Assembly: GCF_001640805.2 (NCBI RefSeq)
Contig: NC_066844.1
Coordinates: 191,001-255,000 of the forward strand
Source of the DNA: Lates calcarifer
Taxonomy: Eukaryota; Chordata; Actinopteri; Centropomidae
Reading direction: 5' to 3'
DNA length: 64,000 bases
The notes below the pieces were generated by a model. It was not told the origin of the DNA. It made no database searches and was given only the letters and a program-made list of their open reading frames with translations. Position 1 is the stretch's first letter. Every line of letters starts with the position of its first letter. Below, piece by piece: positions 1-13,385 of the stretch. The position numbers and the translations under genes are program-made.

Positions 1-1134
1 ACAACATTTTTCATGTGTTAATAATGATCACATTAAGGTTCATGTTCTCTACAAAGACAGTGCCCCTGCAGCCCGCAGTCTATATTACCCATGATCCTCT
101 TCTCCCTCTGGAGCAGGAAGTGACAAACAGACCAGACTCTGTTTCTAATTGTTGATATTTGCGTCAGTTTCCTGGATATCAGAGATGAACTCTGGTTTTC
201 ATCTGCTCTACAGTTGAGAATTACTCTGAACCTGATTCTCTGAAGTCGAATCACAGCAGACGTTTTCTCAGAGCATTTAAAACTTCCTGAGGACATTTCT
301 TTCAGTTTGTCTCTGAAGCAGCAGCAGATTAAATCTCCTCTTCATGATAAAATCAGTGTAGACTCAGGTGAACTGACAGTCTGAAGCTGTAAACATCTGC
401 TTCTGGGAGAAGCATTTAAAATAATCTGTAAACTGTCTGAACTCTGATGAGGAGGAGACGTGAGTTTCCTCTGGTGACGACTGTTCAGCTGCAGCTTCGT
501 GTTGTTTCCTGGACGTCAGTGATGAAGAGCTGCTCCTCCTCTTCCTCTCAGATTAAATCCTTCCTCTCTCAGGTGAAACATGTTGACTTACAGCAGCTGT
601 TTCCTGAACCTGAGTCACAGCTCTGACCTCTAATATCGAGAGAGTAATAAAACACCATCTGAACCTCAGCATTGTTCTGTATTTATACTGATCTCAGATC
701 AGCTGAGTCACATGTTTTTACTGTTATTAATTATTGATTAATATTCAGTTATTCAGGTTAGAATTGCAGCTCTTTATTCATTAGTTTATGAAACGTTACA
801 GATAAATTTTTAGCCTCTTCTGCCTGATCATTATATTACTGACTGAGATTTGATCTGTTTGATCAGTTATTGATCCTCAGAGGTGACGTCTTTAAACCTG
901 GGCGAACTCAGAGACTCATTGATTAGTTGATCGATTAATCAATTAAAATATTCACTGGTTCCAGTTTCTCTCACGTCAGGATTATTAATCTGAAGACGAC
1001 ACAAAGGACATTTATTACGACTTTGTCACATGTTAGAGTTCTGACGCTACCTGTCCTCTGATTGGTCAGCTCTGATAGTACCTGTCCTCTGATTGGCTGG
1101 CTGTGTGTGATTGACAGGTGTCTCTGGGCTCCAG
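1..1134. other. Left flank, probably intron of pik3c2b
   Basis: I see no coding exon here. The first recognisable coding segment starts at 1135 behind a 3' splice site, so this stretch is most simply the intron before it. PIK3C2B proteins have a long N-terminal region before the Ras-binding domain; that part is not visible and must lie to the left of the window. The sequence is AT-rich and low in complexity, and the open frames on the minus strand look like chance. Confidence 0.5.
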
Positions 1135-2667
1135 AATGAACGGGTTTGGATATGAACTGTTCCAGGTATCGGAGGAGAGAGATGAGGAGGTGGCGGCGTT
1201 CTGTCACATGCTTGACGTGTGAGTAACCAGACCTGATCCTGATCAGACCTGATCCTTTAAACCAGGTCGTGGTAGACTAACCTTCTCTCTGTGTCTCCAG
1301 GTTGCGTTCGGCGTACCCTTACACCGACCGGTCGAAGAATGCCGGCTTCGTCTGGTCGCCGTCTGTTGGTCACGAGGAGCTTCACCAGGGTCTTGGGGTC
1401 AGTGTGAGGGTCACGGTCATCAGCGAGCACTTCAGAGAACCGCTCACCTTTACCTGTGACGGTAAGACCTGAGAAATCACACGTTACTGCAACATGTCCG
1501 GTCCTGACCTCAGAGTCTGGTCCTGACCTCAGAGTCTCTGTCTCCGTCAGGTTCGTCCACCGTGGACCTAGCTGATCTACCAGACTCTGTGTTACGCTCA
1601 GGACGATCTGGATCACCTGGACGTGGACGAGTACCTGCTGAAGGTCTGCGGACACGACGAGTTCTTCAACAAGTAAGAACCTCAAACCTCCAGAGGACCT
1701 GGTCTGGGTCCTGCTGTCGGACTGAAAACATGTTTGTTTGGAGTCTGAAGGCTTGTTCTTGATCCTGGACTTAGGTCTCACCTGGATTGTAGAGAGTCCA
1801 GGTGTTTGTCCAGGTGAGTTTGGAGTCAGTCTGAATCATCTGGTCCACATGGAGCTGACAGTCCTGCAGCTGATCCAGGTCCAGGTCCAGGTCCAGGTGT
1901 TTATTGAGTATTTATTGTTGTGATCCAACACAAACACCTGGAGAGGTGACTTTTAGTTTGAACGTGTTTGTCCTCATGTGTGATGAGACATTAGAGGAGT
2001 GTGTGTTACTGGTGGACGTTGTGTTCAGTCAGTCGTCACATGATGGAACCCCCCCCCCCCCCCTCATGTTTCTTGCTTGATCAACAAACCATCATTTCTC
2101 TAAAAACTCAGTTTCACATCGTCACAGTTCTTGTGTCAGTTCCTCTGTAAACACTGAAACACTTTCAGCAGCTGAGACCCCAGAGCATCATGGGAACTCC
2201 AAACCTTACAGCACAATAACAGAAAGAAGACACACAATAATAATATTAAACTTTATTGTTCACACTGCAGAGTAACAGTAGTTACATCTGCCCCCCCCCC
2301 CAGAGTAAACCAGCAGTAAAATAATAAACTAACAGAAACACTGATCTGTGGTCTGTGGTTCAGACTCATAATAACAGACTGAGCTGAACTGTGGCTGCTG
2401 CTAAACCACACACACACACTCACACTCACACACTCACACACTCACACACTCACACACACACACCACACACACACACACAGCTAACTTTATACACTGCTGA
2501 GGACCCTCACTGATACAATCCTCAGCCCTGAACACACAGATCCTCAACCTGGAACCACAGACCAGGTCTGAGGATTGGACCACATGTGTGAAGAGCAGAT
2601 CGCACTGGAGACGACAGACCAGGTCTGAGGACTGGAGAGATGGTGAGAGAGAGAGAGAGAGACAGAC

Positions 2668-2704
<37 letters not shown>

Positions 2705-3012
2705 GAGACAGGGTGTTTCAGTCTAATATTCTGAGCGATGATGACATCACTTCCTGTTCTGGAACAATAACTGAACTATAACTGCCACAGTCTGTTATCA
2801 CTGACCTACACACTGTTACTGACATCCTGTCTGTCTCTCTGTCTCTCTGTCTCTCTGTCTCTGACCTGTCTGTCTCTGACCTGTCTGTCTCTCAGCTCTC
2901 AGACTCTGGCAGGTCTGGAGTTTGTTCAGCAGTGTCTGAAGTTCGACTGGGACGTTCGACTGTTTCTGACCAGGAGATCAGCTGTGAACACTGAGCTGTC
3001 CCGCACGGTCTG

Positions 3013-3076
<64 letters not shown>

Positions 3077-5950
3077 TGGAGGTCAGAGTCAGAAACTGCT
3101 TACAAATCTCAGGATGATGACGTCAGAGACACAGTGCATTATGGGTCGTTTGTTCCCACAGAGACAGAGGCTGTGTTCGAAATGGCATACTAACGTTCTG
3201 CCTACTACATACTCAAACCAGTATATACTGTATACTGCCTACTAAATGAGCGTTTAAGTAGGTGGCCGTTCACACTGAAGCATACTACCAGTATCCCAGA
3301 ATGCATTTCACACCACCGGCGGCATCAGCAACAACTGGCGGCGATTTAAAGCAAATATTTTTCCCGTTTATTGATCGTTTCTCTGTCCTTTTAGTACATT
3401 GGATTATTTTTTTAGGCGAACAATATTGCCATATAGATTTATAATTTGTGTTCAGTTAGTGTTATAAACTCCTGTTTATAAATCTGCTCTGAAGTTTTCG
3501 GAGTTCTGGGGAGAGCCGCTGGTCCAGCCTGCCTTGTTTACTGCCGTTATCCTGGGTCCGAGGCTTCAGTTATGCCTCTTTCCAGCCACCTGCTGTCACT
3601 CACAGCAGGGAGACGACAGAGGCGATCGGCTCTTCGTCTGCGGTACATTATCCAGATGTACATCAATTCTGGATTTCCCTCAGAAGTATTAACACACAAT
3701 AAAGTTTTAATCAGATTGCTAGCTCCTAGTAAATCAATGTGATGTGAACTGCTAAGACTGGGGGAAAGTAAGAAGAAAGAAAGAAAAGAAAAGGTCTCTT
3801 TCATTAAAATCAGTTATTATTATTACTATTATTATGATGATTTTTATATATTGCTTATAAGAAGATCCGTCATTGTACGCCGTCTGACGGAACGCAATGC
3901 ATTGTGGGGCGGTTGAGTATATCCAGTAAGCATCACGGTGCATACTCTGAAATTCTTGCCGATTTAGTACACATCCGGGCATTTCTCGCGTACACAAAAT
4001 TTGCATACTATTCGCAAACAGTTGTTGTACTGCCCTGTGTGATGTGTTCTGTCTGTATTTGCTGCTGGAAATGTAATTTCCCCGAGGGAGTCATCCCAAA
4101 GGGATCAATAAAGTCTGTCTAAGTCTAAGTCTAAGCCTGAACACACTACATACTAACTTTGACGTCAGACTTAGTATGAATAGTACGTTAGTATGTGGGT
4201 TCAAACACAGCCAGACTTTGGTTTTAGATGAGAAAGTGAAACCTGTTAAAGAGCAGACTTCACTTTCTCTCTGTCACTCACTTCATTCTTTGTCCTCTGT
4301 CGCCATCTGTCAGTGTTTTGGTTCTGTGTGAACAACAACATGAAGGCGACTACCCAGAATGCAATGCGTCTCCCATTCTCTCTTTCTGCTGATGTTATTA
4401 ATATTAATAATATTCCTGAGCTGAAGCCTCAGGTGTCAGAGTTTAATCGACCAAAACAACATGTTGATTCTTGTTTCCTCTGTCTGAGGCGCTCTGCTAT
4501 TGGCTGGTACCAGGTGATGTCAGCAGAGACCAGCCAATAGCAGAGGGCCAGGTCAGTAATGTGGCTCAGGCTCATTGATGCTCTGACCAACAGAAAGAAG
4601 ATGATGAGATGGCGTCCACCATGAACCACAGCATCCTGCTGCAGGAGCGACCAATCAAACAGACAGTCACCAGGTGAGGGGGCGGGGCCTGGACCACACA
4701 CAGATCTGATTGGTTGAACTGGGAGAGCAGGAAGTGATAATAATAATAATACTGTGTTGGTCAGGGAGGCTCTGACTCTGCTGTTGGACACGTTTCACAA
4801 TGAGGCTGAGTCCTTCCTGCTGTCAGAGGTAACACACACACACACACACACACACACCTGTCTGTCTGTACTTTTGAGGACCCTCGTTAACATCATGACC
4901 CCTGACCCTCACGTCCTCACTTCGCTCCAGGCCAGTTTATCCTCATGGTTTAAATCTTGTCTCTTCTTCGCTGCTGTTTTGAAGGTGGAGCTACCGCTGC
5001 ACGTTGAGCGTCTCGTCCAATCAGTGAAGGCGCTCTGCAGCTCGTTAGCTGCCGTGGAAACGACTGACATCACCTCCGCCCTCAACCAGCTCCCAGCATG
5101 CCCCTGTCGCCTGCAGCCCAAAGTCCTGAAGGTGAGAGATGCTGAGTGTTTTCACAGCTGAGTTTTTTCAGTCTGTCAGAGTCCTGATCCTGTCCTCTCT
5201 GTCCTCCCAGGATGCATCAGTGCTGGCGCTCCGAGAGAACAGAGGTTCGTACAACACCACAACAACAGCACAACAACAACACAACATAAACAACATGTTA
5301 AAGGGTCAGTCCGCCCAAATCACAACACGTTATATTTCCTCTTGTTTCCATCTTCGAGTTTAATTCATCAGACTTTTTATGTAGATAAATCAAACACAAA
5401 ATGTTCAGTCATGAAAACAGCTTAAATGTCCCAGAAAAAGTCCCGGAAAAGTCCTGGAGTTCGACAGGGTAAACCCTGACACAGGAAGTAGTTGTGGTGA
5501 GGCAGCAGGATGTGAGGTGAGGGTCCTGACGGTTCGGATGTGTCGTCGTTTCACAGAGAAAGTGGTGGAGAAGCTGACGGCGGCCATCTTGGATCTGGTG
5601 GAGCTGTACTGCAGCACGTTCAACGCCAACTTCCACACGACGCCGCAGAGTCACAGCTGCACGGCGCCGATCCAGGAGGCCGGCCTCGTCACCAACGTCC
5701 TGTCCTTCAATGTGTACGCTGCCCACAGGATCCCCATCACCTGGGCCACCAGGTAACACACACACACACACACACACAGAGGAACATGTGAGTGTGTGTT
5801 GCAGACACAGCGACCCCCTCAGGCTGCAGCGAGCATCACAGTGTGAACAGACAGACTGATGATTCAGCTGTTCTCAGACCAGCACAGAGACTCTGTGTGA
5901 TCCTGAAACAAAGCAGCTCAGACTGAGAGCTGCCGCCCCTCCCCCACCCA

Positions 5951-6019
<69 letters not shown>

Positions 6020-7454
6020 GCTTCACTCAGACAAAGAGCTGACTGCCTGGGAACCAGACCTGACCTTTGACCTCTGAGAGGAGGCAGGGTTAGGGCTTCG
6101 CCTGACACCTGTCTGTCAGCAACACACACACACACACACACACACCATCTGTGTGTGTGTGTCTGTGTGTGTGTTTGAACATTAATTTTCGTGCAGGTTG
6201 GTTGAATGTAAACTGACTCTGGATCAGCAGGTGAAGAGTCACAGAGAGAGAGCTACTGATTGATCACTGATCAGATTGTCTGGTAATCTATTGATAAACA
6301 GTTGTATAGTCAGATAATTCAGAGAATGAAGAACCATTTGAACAGTTTGTCTCTGACTCTCAGGTGTTTGAACTCACCTGGATCATTCAGCTCAGGTGTT
6401 CAGATCAGTGCCTGAGGAGCAGGAAGGAGCAGGGTTTCTGTTTGTCTGTTAACGTCAGTGAGGCTGCAGCGCCCCCTGCAGGTCTCCTCCTCTGATCTGA
6501 TCTGACCGCAGAGTGTGAGCTTTTATTTTGAAATATGAGTGTGTGTGTGTGTGTGTGTGTGTTCAGATGAAAGAGGCTCTGATGAACAGTAAATGGAGCT
6601 CAGCAATACTTTTCATTTGACTCAGACTTTTCCTCCTCCAGCTGCTTTGAGATCAGCTCTGTCTCTAATAAACTGTGAAGAAGATTATTGATCCACAGTT
6701 TAAACATTTGCACTGAGATTAACCGGATGCAGAGGTTTTTTATTGATCGGAGCAGATTGATCAGTCACCTGTCTGTCACCTGTCAGCTGATCTGGAGTCA
6801 GATTCATCAGGTTTTGCCGTAGCTTTTTTTAACAAACCTTTCTGTGACCTCATCATGACATCATGTCCCTGTCCTGTTCTCTGATTGGTCAGTTACGAGG
6901 GTTTCTTCCTGTCCTGCTCTCTGACTCATGGAGGGGCGGAGCTCTGTGCTCCGCAGCACACCAGCAAACAGTCAGTCAGCAAATACCTGTTCCACCTGGT
7001 GGTGTGGGACCAGAGGTGTGTATCTGAGCTGAGTCTCACCTGAAGTAAATTATTGTGTTGTTCACACTCAAAAGACGCCTTACACTGAAACACAGGACTG
7101 CCTCCCCTCACTGACCTCCCTCTGCCCCCCCGCCCCCAGGGTGTGTTTCCCGGTGCAGATCAACCAGCTGCCCAGAGAGTCTCAGCTGACGGTGATTCTG
7201 TTTGCCAGCCCCCTGCCCCCCCCTGGAGGAGCCGAGGACAAGGGGAAGCAGCGTCGCAGCATCGAGGCTCTGGGCTGGGTCACCATGCCGCTCTTCAACT
7301 TCAGACAGTGAGTCACATGACACCCCCACACAGAAAGTCACAGCCAACAGACTGTCCAACCCATTATGCTAAGCTAGGCTAGCTGTTTCCCCCTGTTTCC
7401 AGTCTTGATGCTAAGCTAAGCTATCAGCTGTAGCGTCATACTTCCTGTACAGAT

Positions 7455-7501
<47 letters not shown>

Positions 7502-7621
7502 TGCAGCATCCTGACATGTGGCAGGAAGTTATTGGGTCTGTGGCCTTCAACCCCAGGGAGGACAGGAAACGCCCGGACCAGTTCACCAAACTTCAGCCAA
7601 CCAGACAGTGTGATACTACAG

Positions 7622-7661
<40 letters not shown>

Positions 7662-8125
7662 CTCTGTTTCCTGTGTCTCTTCCTCTGCTGTTAAATTCAG
7701 TAAAATCTTTGTGTAGTTTGGTTCCAGTTAAAGCAGATGAACAGTCAGTGTTCAGGTAAAGACACAGACTGAGGTGAGACAGACAGGTGTGTGCAGGTAA
7801 AAACAACAGGAAGTGTTGTTTGTTTGTTGATCTGATCCAGTGTGACCTTTCAGAATAGCAGCTCAGAGGAAACAGAGGCTGCAGAACCTCATTCAGAATC
7901 CTCCTGTTTTTAACTTTCCTTCAGTGTCACAGTGAAACAGTGAGAGCTGTCTGAACATCCATGATACACTGACACCAGGAGCTGATCACAGAGAGTTCAG
8001 CTGCTCTGAAACTGATGGAAACAGAAACAGGATGAAAACATGTGGTCGCCAGCGACTGAGGCTGTGACAGGAAAATAAACTCAGCTCAGATCTAAGGCCT
8101 TTGTTTCAGTGCAGTCGACTGAGTT

Positions 8126-8160
<35 letters not shown>

Positions 8161-11100
8161 TCACTGATTCAGTGTTAAAGAGCCACTGCACTCAGCGCTC
8201 CCTCTGCTGGAGGACAGATGAACTACACCAGACTGAAAGATCATGATTCTCTCTCTCTGTCTCTCTGTCTCTCTTTGTCTGTCTCTCTCTCTCAGGTCGA
8301 CTTTCCGACCTCATCCTTCGAGGTCCGGTTCAGTACCCCCCCCCCAGCAGACTTCTGTCCTCAGTATGACTTCTCCAGACTGGACACCATCAGTCAGATC
8401 CAGCTGCAGGACGTCCTGCACAAGAAGGCCTTCTTCTGGTCAGACACACACACACACACAGTAACAGATGTGTTTCCCTCTGTTCTTCTTCTGTGGTGTA
8501 AATGTCAGTAAGAGTCTGAGGATTAGGTCCAGGTGTGTCAGCCAACAGACACAGGAGCTGCTGCCCCCCCCGATCAGTGTCACAGTTTCAGTATGAAAAC
8601 ATAAAAAACTACAGCCACCTCCTTCCTCCCTGATCTGTCAGCTTGGTTCAGGTGTGGACAGAGGTCAGATCAGAGTCTCTGGTCAAACTACTCTGTCAAA
8701 GACAGAAGGTCTCTCTCTGTGCAGTGTGGATCAACACGACTCCTCCAGATCTTTTAACAGATTAAAAACTGATTCACTTTGTACCAACAGCAGCAGCTCC
8801 TGAAAACACAGTTCGATGTTTGAGTTACAGTTACAGCTGTGATCACAGAACTGACAGTGGTCTCTGTGTGGACCCAGCTCCAGGTCCTGGTCCAGGTCCA
8901 GTGTAACCTGTGTTGTACCTGTGCAGGTTGACGGCGGAGGACAAGCGTCTGCTGTGGGAGAAGAAGGCGTTCTGTCAGTCTGAGAGCGCAGCGCTGCCTC
9001 TGGTCCTGGCCAGCGCCCCCTGCTGGGAGTGGGCCTGTCTGCCCGACATCTACGCCCTGCTGAGGCAGTGGGCCTGCCTGGGTCACCTGGATGCCCTGGG
9101 ACTGCTCCACGCCTCGTACGTCCCTGCTCACTTGTCCTCACCTGTTCTCATTTCAGTCTCACTTATCCTCACCTGTTCTCACCAGAGTCTCACCTGTCCT
9201 CACCTGTCCATCTCAGGGTCAGAGCACCTGAGTGAAGTCATCTCCTGTGTTTCAGATTCCCAGACCAGGAGCTGCGGAGGACGGCGGTCCAGTGGATGGA
9301 CTCCATCTCAGACCCGGAGCTGCTGGACTTCTTGCCTCAGCTGGTCCAGGTAACGATGACAGAGTCAGACCTGATCGGGTTGGTTCCTGATCCCAGACGG
9401 ACTTCCTGTCATGTGTCTGTGGCGCCGCCCCCAGGTCAAAGGTTGAAGTGCAGAGATGCTCCAGTTTACTCACCTGATTACTGAGATCTACCTCCAGGTG
9501 CACCTGTAACACAGATAAAACACCTGGATCTGTAGAGTCTGTGACAGACCTGATCCTGATCCTGATCCTGTGTCCCTGTCTCAGGCTCTGAAGTACGAGT
9601 GTTACCTGGACAGCTCCCTGGTCCGCTTCCTCCTGCGTCGAGCCATCGGAGACATTCGCATCGCTCACTACCTCTTCTGGTGATTCACTGATCTACACTC
9701 TGTCAGGATCAGGTCCAGACCTGAATCCAAACCTGAACCACATCCCAACACACAACAACAAGTCAGACACATCAACACTCTGTGTTTATTAATCTGCACG
9801 GTACCATCCACCTGTTCAGTCTGACGTCAGGGCCGACTAAAATCCTGTTTCCTGCTCCAACTTCTCTGAGCTCCTGCTGTCCAGATGCTGCAGTGCTGAG
9901 TCCTGCGGGTGCAAACGTTAGCGTTAGCTTGCTAAAAACCAGGCTAACACGGGACACAGCACTGCAGCTTCTGGACAACAGGAGCAACTCAGAGAAGTTG
10001 GAGCAGGAAACAGAATTTTAGTCGGCCCTGACATCAGACTGAACAAGCAGGTAGAGTTTATACTGATCCACCTGGTTCAGGAGGTCCACACAGACTGGTT
10101 CAGACCAGGATCTGGGTCAGTTCAGTTCAGTTTGTTGTGTCCCCATCTCTCAGGCTGCTGAAGGACAACTTGCAGGACAGTCAGTTCAGTGCTCGGTATC
10201 AGCACCTGCTGGCCGCTCTGCTCTGCTGCGTCGGTCGGGGTCTGAGGGACGAGTTCGACCGTCAGTGCTGGCTCGTCTCCATTCTCTCCAGGGTGGCTCA
10301 CAAAGTCCGGGACGCCACGCCGTCCAGCAGACAGGTGCGGAGGACACAGACACACCTGGAGAGTAAAGATTCATTGATGGAGAGTTGACTGCTCCAGGTG
10401 TGAGTCCAGGTGTGTTTGTGTGTTACAGTCGGTGCTCAGAGAGGGTCTGGAGGAGATGAAGCAGTTCTTCTCCATGAACAGCAGCTGTAGACTTCCTCTG
10501 AACCCGGCGCTGCTCGTCAAAGGAATCAACATCCAGGTACAGAACCAGACCCACATCCACCTGGAGCAGCACACACACCTGCTGACATTCACTCACTCAC
10601 CTGTTCATCCTGTGGGAGGTCTGGTCTCTGACTCTGGATCAGGTTCTGGTCTGAATGTGGTTCCTCAGTCTGACGTTGTTTCCTGTTTACAGTTGTGTTC
10701 CTTCTTTAACTCCAACGCTGTCCCGCTCAAACTGTCCTTCCAAAACCTGGACCCTATGGGAGACCACATCAACGTCATCTTCAAGGTAATGACACCTGAA
10801 TCTGAATCTGATCTACAGACCAACCTCTGTGACCTCTGACCTCTGTCCTCTGTGTCCAGTCAGGAGACGACCTGCGGCAGGACATGCTGACTCTGCAGAT
10901 GATCCGCATCATGAACAAGATCTGGATCCAGGAGGGTCTGGACATGAGGATGGTCATCTTCAAATGCTTCTCCACCGGCAGAGGACGAGGTGAGCTCACT
11001 GCAGGTGGAAACCACAGCTGGACAGGTGTGGTTACCTGTTCTCAGGTGTGATTGACAGGTGTGTTTACCTGTCCTCAGGTATGGTGGAGATGATTCCTCA

Positions 11101-11908
11101 CGCTGACACTCTGAGGAAGATCCAGGTCGAACACGGAGTCACTGGATCCTTTAAAGACCGGCCACTAGCTGACTGGCTGCTGAAACACAACCCCACTGAC
11201 GAACAATACGACAAGGTAACACACTCACCTGTACACACTCACAAAATGAACAGTCAAACTGTGATGTCAGGCCTGACCTCTGACCTCTGCGTGTGTGTCC
11301 AGGCGGTGGAGAACTTCATCTACTCGTGCGCCGGCTGCTGCGTGGCAACCTACATCCTGGGAATCTGCGATCGCCACAACGACAACATCATGCTGAAGAC
11401 CAGCGGTCACATGTTCCACATCGACTTCGGGAAGTTCCTGGGACACGCTCAGATGTTCGGGAACATCAAACGGTGAGAGGACTGACGTGTTCGCAGGTAT
11501 ATGAGTAACTTTCTGTTGGTCTGGATTGGTTGAACCCTGATGTGGGTCATGTGACTCGTGCAGGGACCGCGCCCCCTTCGTCTTCACCTCCGACATGGCG
11601 TACGTCATCAACGGAGGAGACAAACCGTCGAGTCGTTTCCACGACTTTGTGGATCTGTGCTGCGAGGCCTACAACCTGATCAGGAAACACACACACCTGT
11701 TCCTCAACCTGCTGGGGCTGGTGGGTACAACACACTCACACACACACACGCACTCTCTCTCTCACACACACCTGAATCTGAACATCTGTGTGTGCAGATG
11801 TTGTCCTGTGGGATCCCTGAACTCTCTGATCTGGAGGATCTGAAGTACGTCTACGACGCTCTGAGACCTCACGAGTCTGAGGCTGACGCCACCATGTACT
11901 TCACCAGG

Positions 11909-11944
<36 letters not shown>

Positions 11945-12779
11945 TAATCAATAACAGATATTGATTATTGTCTGTTTACAGTCAGAACCTGTGCTGCAGT
12001 TTACAAACAGATGTTTGGTCCTGGAAACTGTTTTAAAGTCATTAAAAGGTCATATAAAGGTCATTGAAGGAGTTGAACCAGCTGATCGGTTCTTTAACCC
12101 CCCCCTCCCCTCCCCGTCTCACCTGTTCAGGTTGATTGAGTCCAGTCTGGGCAGCGTTGCCACCAAACTGAACTTTTTCATCCACAACCTGGCTCAGATG
12201 AAGTTCGCCTCGTCAGAGGATCGACCCACACTGTCCTTTGCTCCCAGAGTTCACACGGTGAAGAGCGACGGCCTCATCAGGAGCCTGTACATCTGCAGAC
12301 ACATCCGCACCGCTGCCGCCAAGGCCTACGTGAGTCCTGCTCAACCAGTCTCCAGTAGTAAAAAGCTAATGTTAGGCTATAAACCAACTCCACCACGGTC
12401 ACATGACGTCAACGTCTCCACCACTAAGCTTCCAACTGGTCATTTCATTTAGCTCTGAGCTCTTCTACAAAAGCCTTTCTTCTTAGAAAGTTAGTGAGAG
12501 TTTGAAAGAGCGTGAGTAGAAACACAACGAGGCTGTAAAGGTGGACTGGTGAGTAGATGGGTTTTCATGTTAACGTCCCCGACAACCTCTGTAGTCTCAT
12601 TTAGACACTCGTTAGCAACCGCCTTTTTTAAGACACGTAAAAGCTTCAAACATCAGGAGTGGGGGATTTACTGACCCATTTTATGTCGGAGAATAAAACC
12701 GACATTTAACCAGAAACACACTGACTCTGGGACGAGGGGAACAGGAAGTGATGACATACAGGTGTCAGCTCTCACCTGA

Positions 12780-12813
<34 letters not shown>

Positions 12814-13353
12814 CAGGCGTTCGTGGTGAAAGTGGAGAGGGAGGGGCAGCAGGAGGTTCAGCTGGTTCAGAGGACGTTCGAGGAGTTTCATGAACTTCAC
12901 AGTAAAATGAGGCTGATCTTCCCCTCGTCCAGACTGCCCAGGTAGACAACTACTACACACAGACATATGTGTCTGTAAACTCTGTCACCGTGGAAACAGA
13001 GGTAACTCTACTCTTGCTCCTCTTTGTCCTGCCCACAGCTTCCCCAGCCGCTTCGTGATTGGTCGGTCTCGAGGTGAGGCGATGGCCGACAGGAGGAAGG
13101 ACGAGCTCAACGGCTACGTCTGGCACCTGATCCACGCCAGCCCTGAGGTGGCCCAGGTCAGTCCCTGTCCTGGGCCTAGTTTTATTACTGCCTCATGTAA
13201 TCCTGTAAAGTAACAGATTACAGTTAGAGCCTGTGGAGAGAGGCCCCCCGTCTGTTCTCACTCTGATCCATCACTTCCTGTCTGAGTCATTTCATCAGTG
13301 CTTTTATTATGGTGACGTCTGGACTTCCTGTCGTTAATGATCCATCAGACAGA

Positions 13354-13385
<32 letters not shown>

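Larger units (their letters stand above)
1135..5752 (+). other. pik3c2b: pik3c2b exons for the pre-RBD segment, Ras-binding domain and linker
   Basis: Exons read at 1135-1218, 1301-1461, 1551-1672, 2896-3007, 4594-4673, 4765-4828, 4985-5131, 5211-5244 and 5557-5752. They encode the segment starting [14 protein letters not shown], the Ras-binding fold (LTFTCDGSSTVDL, then [13 protein letters not shown] after a one-base shift), the [13 protein letters not shown] stretch, and the helical linker ending [10 protein letters not shown]. Every exon but 1551-1672 keeps phase. Intron 3008-4593 contains a TIR element; the other introns hold (CA)n tracts. Confidence 0.85.

Noticed and set aside
1257..1781. 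174-codon minus-strand frame overlapping pik3c2b exons
   Set aside because: It overlaps exons on the opposite strand that match PIK3C2B; shadow ORF.
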